18,809 nucleotides of DNA from CAZFAT01 sp964517075 (GTDB lineage Bacteria; Acidobacteriota; Vicinamibacteria; Vicinamibacterales; SCN-69-37), in assembly GCA_964517075.1 (NCBI GenBank), contig CAZFAT010000391.1, positions 1-18,809 on the forward strand, in the 5' to 3' direction. The translations under genes and the position numbers were made by a program. This document shows positions 8,006 to 14,648 of the stretch, piece by piece; the stretch's first letter is position 1, and every line of letters starts with the position of its first letter. The notes under the pieces were generated by a model. It worked only from the letters and a program-made list of their open reading frames with translations. It did not search any database and was not told the DNA's origin.

Positions 8006-9757
8006 ATGAGTGACGACCAGCGCGACGAGACGACTCCGGACCCGGGCAGCGTATCGAGGCGCCAGTTCATCACGACGGCAGCCGCAGCGGGCGCGGGCAC
8101 GGCATTCATGATCGTGCCTCGCCACGTGCTGGGCCGGGGCCTGCAGGCGCCGAGCGACCTCGTCAACGTCGCCGCCGTCGGCATCAACGGTCAGGGCGGC
8201 AGCAACACGCTCAACGTCATGAGCCAGAACATCGTCGCGCTCTGCGACGTGGACTCGGCGCTGCTCGACAACCGGCTGAACTCGTGGACTCAGGCGGCCG
8301 GCGGCGGTGGCGGGCGCGGCGGCGGTGGCGGGCGCGGGGGTGGACGTGGCGGTGGTCGCGGCGCGGCGGCGGCCGGTGGCGGGCAGGCGGGCGCCGCGGC
8401 AGCGGGCGCCCCGCAGGGCGGTGCAGGGCGTCAGGGTGGCGGCGGTCAGGCCGGCGGCGGACGCCAGGGTGGCGCGGTCGCGGCCACGCCCGCGCTGCAG
8501 TGGCAGACCTGGGACACCTCGAAGGAGCAGGAGGACGCCAACGCCAAGGTCCCTCGCGAAGACTCGAACGCGAACCGCGCGAAGTTCGCGTCGCAGGCCG
8601 CGCGCGTCCAGAAGTACGCGGACTATCGCGTGATGCTCGAGAAGCAGAAGGACATCGACGCGGTCATCGTGGCAACGCCCGATCACATGCACGCGATCAT
8701 CGCCTCGGCGGCGATGGACCTCGGCAAGCACGTCTACGTGCAGAAGCCGATGGCCTGGTCGGTCCACGAGACGCGGCACCTGACCAAACGCGCCGCCGAG
8801 ATGAAGGTGCAGGCGCAGTGCGGCAACCAGCGTCACTCCAGCGACACGCAGCGCCGCGGCGTGGAGTACATCCTCTCGGGTGTCATCGGCAACGTCACGC
8901 ACGTCCACGTGTGGACGAACCGGCCAATCTGGCCGCAGGGGATCGGCCGGCCGGTGCCCTACACGGGCAACGCCGCCAAGACCGGCCATCCCGGGCGTTT
9001 CACCGAGGTCATGCAGATGGGCATGGGCGCCCTCGCGGGCGATTTCAAGCCGCCCGCGACGCTCAACTGGGATCTCTTCCTCGGCGTCGCGCAGGAGAAC
9101 CCGTACCACCCGATCTACCATCCGTTCAACTGGCGCGGGTTCGTGGACTACGGCCAGGGGGCGCTTGGCGACATGGGCGCCCACTTGATCGACTTCCCCG
9201 TGTGGGCGCTCAATCTCGATCCGCCGACGGTGATCGAGACCATGTCGACGCCGTTCAACGGCTTCAGCTTCCCTCTTGCGACGATGACGCACTACGACTT
9301 CGCCGCGAAGGGCAGCCGGCCGGCCCTGCGGATGACGTGGTACGACGGCGGCTTCAAGCCGCCCGTGCCAGAGGAGCTGGGTCCGAATGGTGAGCTCAGC
9401 GAGTCGGGCGGCATTCTCTACATCGGGACGAAGGGCAAGCTCCTGCACCAGGAGGGCGGCCCGCCGCGCCTGCTGCCCGCCAGCGTGCACAACGCCTTCG
9501 GTCCGCCGAAGGTCGCGCTCCCGCGTGTGGCGCACCAGGACCACGAGATGAACTGGATCCGCGCGATCAAGGGGCAGGACGCCCTCTCGAGCCCGTTCTC
9601 CTACGCGGGGAACCTGCACGAGATCATGCTGCTCGGCCTGGTCTCGCTGCGGGCGGGGAAGAAAATCTACTACGACACCGCGACCATGCGTGTCACGAAC
9701 GACGCGAACGCGAATCAGTATCTGACGAGGGAGTACCGGGCGCCGTACAAGCTGTAG
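8006..9757 (+). CDS. Tat-exported Gfo/Idh/MocA family oxidoreductase with Gly/Arg-rich insertion
   Basis: This 583-residue protein starts with a twin-arginine signal (SRRQFITTAAAAGAG, residues 17-31), so it is probably exported folded with its cofactor. The Rossmann domain begins at VNVAAVGINGQGG (53-65) with a strand ending LCDVD (79-83). A Gly/Arg/Ala/Gln-rich insertion of about 64 residues (97-160) follows. The fold resumes at YADYRVML, then IDAVIVATPDHMHA (217-230) and VQKPMA (246-250), the position of the usual EKP lysine. GDMGAHLIDF marks the C-terminal GFO_IDH_MocA domain. Family members oxidise or reduce sugars, inositols or glycosidic hydroxyls with NAD(P); the substrate cannot be told here. 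ATG 8006 has GAGGGA six bases upstream. The convergent GMC oxidoreductase suggests a shared role in sugar oxidation, which is only an inference. Confidence 0.9.
   Translation: MSDDQRDETTPDPGSVSRRQFITTAAAAGAGTAFMIVPRHVLGRGLQAPSDLVNVAAVGINGQGGSNTLNVMSQNIVALCDVDSALLDNRLNSWTQAAGGGGGRGGGGGRGGGRGGGRGAAAAGGGQAGAAAAGAPQGGAGRQGGGGQAGGGRQGGAVAATPALQWQTWDTSKEQEDANAKVPREDSNANRAKFASQAARVQKYADYRVMLEKQKDIDAVIVATPDHMHAIIASAAMDLGKHVYVQKPMAWSVHETRHLTKRAAEMKVQAQCGNQRHSSDTQRRGVEYILSGVIGNVTHVHVWTNRPIWPQGIGRPVPYTGNAAKTGHPGRFTEVMQMGMGALAGDFKPPATLNWDLFLGVAQENPYHPIYHPFNWRGFVDYGQGALGDMGAHLIDFPVWALNLDPPTVIETMSTPFNGFSFPLATMTHYDFAAKGSRPALRMTWYDGGFKPPVPEELGPNGELSESGGILYIGTKGKLLHQEGGPPRLLPASVHNAFGPPKVALPRVAHQDHEMNWIRAIKGQDALSSPFSYAGNLHEIMLLGLVSLRAGKKIYYDTATMRVTNDANANQYLTREYRAPYKL
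8294..8487 (+). repeat. GGC/GGT-rich low-complexity coding tract with 18-bp tandem repeat
   Basis: This tract encodes the Gly/Arg/Ala/Gln-rich insertion of the oxidoreductase. The unit GGCGGCGGTGGCGGGCGC occurs twice in perfect tandem (8300-8317 and 8318-8335), each encoding GGGGGR. Further degenerate GGCGGT and GGTGGC units follow. Lengths that are multiples of three keep the frame open. Replication slippage is the likely source. Confidence 0.85.
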
Positions 9758-9835
9758 GTTGTCGGTTCTCGGTTGTCGGTCTTCGGTTCTGCCTCAGGGC
9801 AGCGCCGGAAACCGATAACCGGGAACAGAGAACTG
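9757..9835. repeat. Degenerate GGTTGTCGGT repeats forming an imperfect inverted repeat
   Basis: Between the two convergent oxidoreductase genes, GGTTGTCGGTTCTC (9757-9770) is followed directly by GGTTGTCGGTCTTC (9771-9784) and GGTTCT. The stretch 9763-9788 is inverted at 9810-9835 with 20 of 26 positions complementary and a 21-base spacer. The first unit begins on the last base of the upstream stop codon. No T tract follows on either strand, so it is not an evident intrinsic terminator, although it sits where a bidirectional one would be expected. Confidence 0.7.
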
Positions 9836-9846
9836 AAAAACGCGCG

Positions 9847-11457
9847 TCACACCTTCCCCCTCCGCGCCGCTTCCACGATGAATGCCGCCGCGCGCACCGT
9901 CAGCGCCGTCATCGTCAGCGTCGGGTTCTGCCAGCCGGCCGTGGGGAAGGATGACCCGTCCACGACGAACAAGTTCTTCGCGTCCCAGCACTGATTGAAC
10001 GAGCTGAGCACCGAGGTGCGAGGGTCAGTGCCCATGCGCGCGCCGCCGAGTTCATGCACGTACGCCCCGGGGCCGGACATCGATCGATGACTGATGGGCA
10101 GTTTCGCGGCGGCGGCCATTTCGAGAAGCGTCTGGCCGGCGTCCTCGGCCATCTTCCACTCGTTGTCGCCGTAGCACAGCCGGATCCGCACCGCCTTGAT
10201 GCCCCATGCGTCCATCAGGCCTTCGTCGATCTCGATGCGGTTCTCGTCGCGGGGCAGGACTTCGAGCAGCGCCGTCAATAGCCAGGCCGACTCGTCCGTG
10301 CCTGCATCGACGGCGGCCTGCCGGTCGAGGCCTCCCCAGATTCCGTAGCCGCGCACGAACGGGCGTCGATCGCGATCGTCCAGGTTGCGGAAGCGTGGAA
10401 TCGAGATTGCGTGCGGCCCGCCCAGCGGCGCGCGTGCCTGACCCCGCGGACCGGACTCGACGCTGCCCCACACACGAACCGCCAGGTGGTCGACCAGTCC
10501 GCGTCCGACCAGACCCGATGAGTTGCCGATGCCCGCCGGGTGCTGGCGCGATCGTGAGTTCAGGAGCAGGCGTACCGACTCGATCGTCGACGCGCAGAGG
10601 ACGACGATGCGGGCGCGCACTTCGAAGGGATCCTTCGTTAGCCGATCGAGGCAGGCGGCGCCCTTGACAAGTGCGGTGTTCGTATCGACGAGCAGGTGAG
10701 AGACGACCGTGTCGGGACGGATGGCCACTTTGCCCGTGGCGAGCGCGGCTGGCAGCACGCGATGGAGCGCGCTCCTGGCCGCCCATCGTGCATCCGCGCC
10801 CGGAGCCTGGCCTCCATCGGGCGAGATTCCCCGGCAGTGGATGACTCGCCGGTCCGGCCATCGTGTCTCGACTGTGTCTTTGAACGCGCGTTCGACGGCC
10901 GTGAACGGCGTCGGAGGAACGAACACGCCGTCCGGCAGTTGCGGCAGACCGTCGGCCGAGCCCGACACGGCCAGCGTGCGCTCGATCTTCTCGTAGTGCG
11001 GCGCGAGATCGGCGTGCCGGATCGGCCATTGGGGCCCGATGCCGTCGCGGTCAGGGTCGGTGAACTCGTAGTCCGACAATCGCAGGGTGACGCCGCCCCA
11101 CGCGAAGCTGCGCCCACCGATCTGCCGCCCGCGAATCCACGCGAACGGGCTGTTGGCGACGACGGCGTAGGGGTGATCGAAGTCGTCGACGAAAAGGTGC
11201 GGCGGGTGCGCCCAGTAGGCAGCGGTCTGTGACTGTACAGGCTGGCGCCTGGCGGCCTCGCGCCGGTGGGCCGAGGTGCGCGGCTCGACCTCGGACACTT
11301 CGTCGGGCGCGAGCCGAGGCCCCGCGTCGAGCACGAGCACGTCGAATCCGGCCTCGGCAAGCTCCTTCGCCGCCCACGCCCCCGTCAGTCCCGCGCCAAT
11401 GACGACCGCGTCATAGCGATGGCGGGGATCGACGTCGTTCAGGAAGGGATTCGACAC
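9847..11457 (-). CDS. GMC (glucose-methanol-choline) family FAD oxidoreductase
   Basis: This 536-residue flavoprotein should oxidise a sugar or alcohol. The FAD Rossmann motif VIGAGLTGAWAAKELAEAG lies at about 19-37 and ends in VLVLDAG. GRQIGGRSFAWGGVTLR is the flavin-contacting block. The C-terminal GMC domain contains YVHELGG with His468 and GWQNPT with Asn511, the likely His/Asn active-site pair. The C-terminal half resembles the pyranose oxidase/sugar 3-dehydrogenase branch, but the substrate is unknown. No signal peptide is apparent. The start is GTG at 11457 with no strong ribosome-binding site. It is 19 bases downstream of a small gene of the accessory cassette and may be co-transcribed with it. 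No gluconate-dehydrogenase subunit-3-like gene, the common partner of such GMC proteins, is next to it. Confidence 0.9.
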   Translation of the reverse strand: MSNPFLNDVDPRHRYDAVVIGAGLTGAWAAKELAEAGFDVLVLDAGPRLAPDEVSEVEPRTSAHRREAARRQPVQSQTAAYWAHPPHLFVDDFDHPYAVVANSPFAWIRGRQIGGRSFAWGGVTLRLSDYEFTDPDRDGIGPQWPIRHADLAPHYEKIERTLAVSGSADGLPQLPDGVFVPPTPFTAVERAFKDTVETRWPDRRVIHCRGISPDGGQAPGADARWAARSALHRVLPAALATGKVAIRPDTVVSHLLVDTNTALVKGAACLDRLTKDPFEVRARIVVLCASTIESVRLLLNSRSRQHPAGIGNSSGLVGRGLVDHLAVRVWGSVESGPRGQARAPLGGPHAISIPRFRNLDDRDRRPFVRGYGIWGGLDRQAAVDAGTDESAWLLTALLEVLPRDENRIEIDEGLMDAWGIKAVRIRLCYGDNEWKMAEDAGQTLLEMAAAAKLPISHRSMSGPGAYVHELGGARMGTDPRTSVLSSFNQCWDAKNLFVVDGSSFPTAGWQNPTLTMTALTVRAAAFIVEAARRGKV

Positions 11458-11476
11458 GAGTGCGGGCCGCCCTCAG

Positions 11477-11668
11477 CTACGGCTCAACCGGCCAGGGCCG
11501 TTCCCAGCTCCGCAATGGCCGCCGCGCCGCGAGGAGGGGCAGGTCCTGCCGTTGCAGTTCCAGGAGGATGCGGAACTTCTGCCGCAGTGGCAGAGCCGCC
11601 TGCTGCCGGTGCCAGGCCGCCTTGCCCGTCAGGAGGGCGGCGGGCGCGGCCGGACGTTCAGGCTTCAT
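11477..11668 (-). CDS. Small basic 63-residue protein overlapping a nucleotidyltransferase gene
   Basis: The ATG at 11668 lies inside the end of the upstream nucleotidyltransferase gene, sharing 11 bases (ATGAAGCCTGA contains its stop). The product is rich in Arg, Gln and Leu, with a central amphipathic stretch ALPLRQKFRILLELQRQD (25-42) that should form a helix, and an aromatic tail WERPWPVEP. The tight overlap and protein-like composition argue that it is translated. I recall similar short proteins beside nucleotidyltransferase genes, but could not check this. A role as partner or antitoxin of the nucleotidyltransferase is a reasonable guess, not a finding. The stop is 19 bases before the GMC gene. 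Confidence 0.65.
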   Translation of the reverse strand: MKPERPAAPAALLTGKAAWHRQQAALPLRQKFRILLELQRQDLPLLAARRPLRSWERPWPVEP

Positions 11669-12164
11669 CGGGGATCTCCGCGATGATCCCGTGTGCCGCG
11701 AGCAGGCCACGGAGAGCGGCACGATTGACGGCGCCGGCTTCGATCAACTGCCACGCGCGCTCGCGCCGTTTGGGCCCACCCGCCTGAAGCGCGAGGGCGG
11801 CGAGATGTTCCGGGCCCACCACTCGGATGGGCACACCCTCGTAGTCCAGCGTGCGAGCCGTCATGACCGCCGCTTCAGCCAGCGCGTTGTGAACGGGGAG
11901 GAACTGTACGGGCACGCCATGCACGAGGATGTGCTCGGCGTCCACCGCGAACCCCTGCCGGCTGGCCCATTCATAGAACGGCTCGAGGGAAACGAGCGAA
12001 GAGGTATCCCCGGGCTCCAGGATCACGAACACATCCACATCGTACGTGCGGGCTGGCTCCGCATAGAACAGCGCCGCCGTTGCACCGCCGATGGCATAGT
12101 CGCGAACCAGGCCGGCCCCCTTCAGATCCGAGAGTTCGCGAAAAACGTCCGTCAGGGTACTCAT
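11658..12164 (-). CDS. Nucleotidyltransferase-fold protein (MNT/AbiEii-like)
   Basis: This protein has 168 residues. Near the N-terminus it shows the minimal nucleotidyltransferase signature: GG at 26-27 in YAIGGATAALFYAE, followed by the metal-binding pair D42 and D44 in TYDVDVFVIL. A further strand, VHGVPVQFLPVHN, lies where the third part of the active site is expected. Related proteins include the AbiEii/MenA-type toxins and MNT-type adenylyltransferases of toxin-antitoxin or defence modules; which activity this one has cannot be told. The ATG at 12164 is 13 bases after the PIN toxin stop, with a weak AGG upstream. The overlapping 63-residue gene downstream may encode its partner. Confidence 0.82.
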   Translation of the reverse strand: MSTLTDVFRELSDLKGAGLVRDYAIGGATAALFYAEPARTYDVDVFVILEPGDTSSLVSLEPFYEWASRQGFAVDAEHILVHGVPVQFLPVHNALAEAAVMTARTLDYEGVPIRVVGPEHLAALALQAGGPKRRERAWQLIEAGAVNRAALRGLLAAHGIIAEIPDEA

Positions 12165-12177
12165 GCGCTGCCTGGTG

Positions 12178-12555
12178 CTACACGGAGATCACGGAGAGCC
12201 CTGGCGCGAGCCGCCGGATATCAGCGGGATCCGAGGTCGCAATCGCATGGCCGCGCGCCTCTGCGCAAAGCACCACCGAGGCGTCGATGACATCGGTCGT
12301 CCCACGCACGCCGCACAGCTGACCGGCTTCCCGCGCGCGCTGGTCGTCGAGCGGTTCCACGTGAACCTCGGCTGCACCCAGCAGCCGCGCGAGTCGCGCC
12401 TGCCGGCGGCCGTCGCGCCAGACCAGGCCGACGACGCCCGCGGGAACGGCCACCGAGTAGCGGTGTTGGAGGGCACGGGCGATCAGGACCACCACGGATC
12501 GATCGTTGCGTTCAAACGCGATGAGCGCGCCCGCGTCGAGTGTCAGGCCCGGCAT
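12178..12555 (-). CDS. vapC: PIN-domain ribonuclease toxin (VapC-like)
   Basis: This 125-residue protein is a probable RNase toxin of a type II toxin-antitoxin pair. PIN-domain features are LTLDAGALIAFER with Asp7, the core acids in DVIDAS (Asp88, Asp91), and ATSDPADI (Asp109, Asp112). A WRDGRRQARLARLL helix follows the second strand. The second acidic position of canonical VapC proteins, usually Glu after the second strand, is not obvious here (residues 40-47 read GVVGLVWR), so the exact active site is uncertain. It starts 6 bases after the antitoxin stop and would be co-expressed with it. Length is normal for the family. Confidence 0.88.
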   Translation of the reverse strand: MPGLTLDAGALIAFERNDRSVVVLIARALQHRYSVAVPAGVVGLVWRDGRRQARLARLLGAAEVHVEPLDDQRAREAGQLCGVRGTTDVIDASVVLCAEARGHAIATSDPADIRRLAPGLSVISV

Positions 12556-12561
12556 GAGTGC

Positions 12562-12819
12562 TCAACGCTTCGTGCGAGCCTTCGGGCGAACGCCCAGCCG
12601 CCGGTCTGCGGCCCGGCGCTCCGACGCCGTCATTGGCCCACCCGAGGCGGCGAGCATCTCGTCGAGCAGGGTGGCGAGATCGTCCAGTTTGGTTTTTTCC
12701 TCCAGCGCCGACGCGACGTAGGCGCTCAGGCTCGGCGCCCGGCCCTGGCGCACGGCCCGACGGGCCCGGCTCGCAATCCCGCGCGGCAGGCTGACAGCGA
12801 TCTTATCGCTCACGGTCAT
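12562..12819 (-). CDS. vapB: Ribbon-helix-helix antitoxin (VapB-like)
   Basis: This 85-residue protein should bind and neutralise the PIN toxin and repress their shared promoter. A ribbon-helix-helix DNA-binding domain is visible: strand KIAVSLP (6-12), helix 1 about 13-25, turn GRAPS, and helix 2 SLSAYVASALEEK (30-42). The remaining part is charged and would wrap the toxin. The ATG at 12819 was chosen because the strand normally begins within the first ten residues; a longer reading frame upstream gives an unrelated N-terminus. No Shine-Dalgarno sequence precedes it, and the start codon lies inside a perfect inverted repeat. It heads the accessory cassette. Confidence 0.87.
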   Translation of the reverse strand: MTVSDKIAVSLPRGIASRARRAVRQGRAPSLSAYVASALEEKTKLDDLATLLDEMLAASGGPMTASERRAADRRLGVRPKARTKR

Positions 12820-12855
12820 ACCGGGAGTATGACCGCTGGGTGGCGGCAGAGTCCA
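12814..12855 (-). promoter_or_regulatory. Candidate autoregulatory operator and leaderless promoter of the vapBC genes
   Basis: On the minus strand GGTCATAC (12834-12827) and GTATGACC (12821-12814) form a perfect 8-bp inverted repeat with the 5-base spacer TCCCG. The right arm contains the antitoxin ATG. A -10-like CATACT (12831-12826) lies 6 bases before the ATG, and a -35-like TGGACT (12855-12850) lies 18 bases further upstream. This would put the transcription start on or next to the ATG. Ribbon-helix-helix antitoxins typically bind such palindromes to repress themselves. The inverted repeat is seen; the promoter assignment is inference. Confidence 0.5.
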
Positions 12856-12942
12856 GCAGCTCGACGGCGCCGGCCCCGAGGCCGATGCCGCGTGCTCGGT
12901 CAACACACGTTGTCGAACATTCGAGCCACGACCCTGGAACCG

Positions 12943-14100
12943 TCACTGTCCTATCTCGAACACCATCGCCGTCCGAGCCACGCGATCCCGCTCGTCGTGC
13001 ACCGTCAGCTGGAGCACGTACTCACCCGGTGCGAGCGCGGACGTCTCGATGGTCCAGGTGCGCGGCGCCTCGGCCGTGGCGCGGTCGGGCAGCACGTCGG
13101 CGCGCTCGAGGAGTGGGGGCGCGTCGGGCGGGGCGAACTGACGGCGGACGACCATCTCCACCGTGCCGCTCCGGAACCCGCGGCGGACGACGATCTGGGC
13201 GCTGGCGGTGAACGGCTCGCCGCGCGCGAACCGGCGCGCGCTGGTGGGCGGCCCGGGCAGGCCGAGATCGAGCGGCGCGCTCACCGCGGTGACCGCCTGC
13301 CCGGCCGCAGCCGTCGTGACGGCCAGGCCGCCGATCCAGAGTGTGCCGTCCTCCCATTTCGGGACGTCGAGATCGAGGAACACGCCGCCTGTGGCGCCGG
13401 TCGTCGCGGCGTGTCCGGTCACGCGCACGCTGTAGGCGCCGGGCCGGACCTCGAGTGTGGACAACCAGCGCACGCCCGCGCGGCGCGTGCGGTCCGGCTC
13501 GTCCGGCCGGAGCGTCAGCGTCACCGTCGTCTTCATGTTGTGGTCCGAGCGGGCGAGGAAGTCGATGGTGCGCAGCGCGAAGTCGAGCTGCTCCCGGTGC
13601 GTGCCGCCGGCGTCCTGGAACTGCAGATTGGCGCCCTCCACGTCGACGAGCAGGTGGACCTGGGCCGCGCCGGCCGCGCCGCGGCGCGGGATCGCCTGCA
13701 CGCGCATTGGCAGATCGGCCGTCGGCAGGCTCTTCACGATGGCGTCGGCGAGCACGGGCAGGACGTCGGTCGGCCGCGGTCCGGGCGGTTTCGGCGGCGG
13801 GATGGCGTAGCCCGGCCGTCCCGAGGCGCGCCATGTCGGGTGGGTAGGAACGCGGACCTCGATGTCGCGGAATTCAGCCGTGCCGCGCGGCGGATCCGTC
13901 GGCTGGAAGCCGAGCACGTAGTACTCGCTGGCTTCCTCGATGATGCGCTCGAAGGCGGGGCCGTGGTCGTTCGTGTTCACGGAGGCGAAGCCGCCGGTGT
14001 GTTCGGCGAACTCCCGCAGGCTGGTCGCGGACCCGCCGCACGAAGACTCGCCCCACCGTGGAATCGTCTGCGCCAGTTCACGGTCGCCGACGGTCATCAT
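12943..14100 (-). pseudogene. Acidobacterial VWA-type protein, C-terminal fragment
   Basis: The 385-residue frame begins with MMTVGDRELAQ and soon enters SLREFAEHTGGFA (27-39), VNTNDHGPAFERI and EYYVLGFQP (59-67). Those blocks normally close the VWA domain of the secreted VWFA-related proteins common in Acidobacteriota. The remaining 300 residues look like beta-sandwich repeats. There is no signal peptide of its own. Its ATG overlaps the stop of the N-terminal fragment as ATGA. The middle of the VWA domain, roughly 130-170 residues by my recollection of intact members, is missing. It is most simply a gene broken by an out-of-frame deletion; coupled translation of two pieces is the alternative. 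Function of the intact family is unclear. Confidence 0.75.
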
Positions 14101-14540
14101 CTCGAGAAGTCGCGCGCGGCCATGCGGACGGGAATCGTGTAGCTCGTGGAGGTGCCGAGGTCGTCGAGGAGAATGACGAACAGACGCGCGTCTCCGGCGC
14201 CGGCGTTGCTCGCCACCGTCGACATGTCGGGCGCGACCAGCGGCGGTCCGACGGTCGGCGGCGCGACTGGCGTGCGTGGGGCGCTGCGGTAATCGAACGC
14301 GACGATCGTCTGCGGCCGTCGACGGTCGCGAATCTCGAAGTCCTTCGCCGTCAGGTTCGTCACGAACCGTCCCTGCTCATCGGTGACGCGGACGATGACT
14401 TCGACGAGGTTGGCTTCGGCGCGAAAGACGGGAGGTCCCTGGGGAGTCTGAGCTGACGGCGCGCTGTGGGTCAGGAGCACGGCCAGGCACACGACTCCGC
14501 ACAGGATTCGGACGGGTGGACCGAGAGGCGAGGTCGTCAT
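14097..14540 (-). pseudogene. Acidobacterial VWA-type protein, N-terminal fragment
   Basis: This 147-residue frame starts with a Sec signal peptide (RILCGVVCLAVLLTHSAPSAQ, about 11-31). The family's typical opening follows: VFRAEANLVEVIVRVTDEQG (38-57), LTAKDFEI (63-70) and a DDG-like loop before TIVAFDY. RLFVILLDDLGTSTSY (119-134) is the first strand and metal-site loop of the VWA domain. The frame then stops at DFSR, where intact members continue into the core of the domain. The C-terminal part continues in another frame (12943-14100). Alone, this piece would be a secreted stub unlikely to fold. The ATG at 14540 has no clear ribosome-binding site. The gene is divergent from the glycosyltransferase-like gene. 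Confidence 0.75.
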
Positions 14541-14648
14541 GAAGTCCGCAAGCCCGAGGCTCGCGTGCCCTTGTCTGCGAGGTGGCCCGACGATAGCACA
14601 GCGTCGCCTGAAGCCGCCCCCGGCCCCGTGTATGCTGTGGCAGCGTTC

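Noticed and set aside
8294..8487. Possible CRISPR-like or minisatellite array
   Set aside because: The repeats are short GGC/GGT units without spacers and lie in frame inside a coding gene.
9757..9840. Bidirectional intrinsic terminator between the convergent oxidoreductase genes
   Set aside because: The inverted repeat is imperfect, and the A5 run at 9836-9840 does not give a T tract after the stem on either strand.
12163..14142. A 659-codon plus-strand frame across the toxin-antitoxin and VWA regions
   Set aside because: It is antisense to vapC, vapB and the VWA fragment, all of which have clear family motifs; composition is shadow-like.
14585..14605. Promoter of the VWA gene (TGCTATCGT on the minus strand)
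   Set aside because: A -10-like word alone, with no acceptable -35 at proper spacing; too weak to list as a feature.
14466..14648. Upstream extension of the glycosyltransferase-like gene
   Set aside because: It would overlap the signal-peptide coding part of the divergent VWA gene, and its residues look non-coding; the PqqD-like domain begins about 20 residues after 14649.
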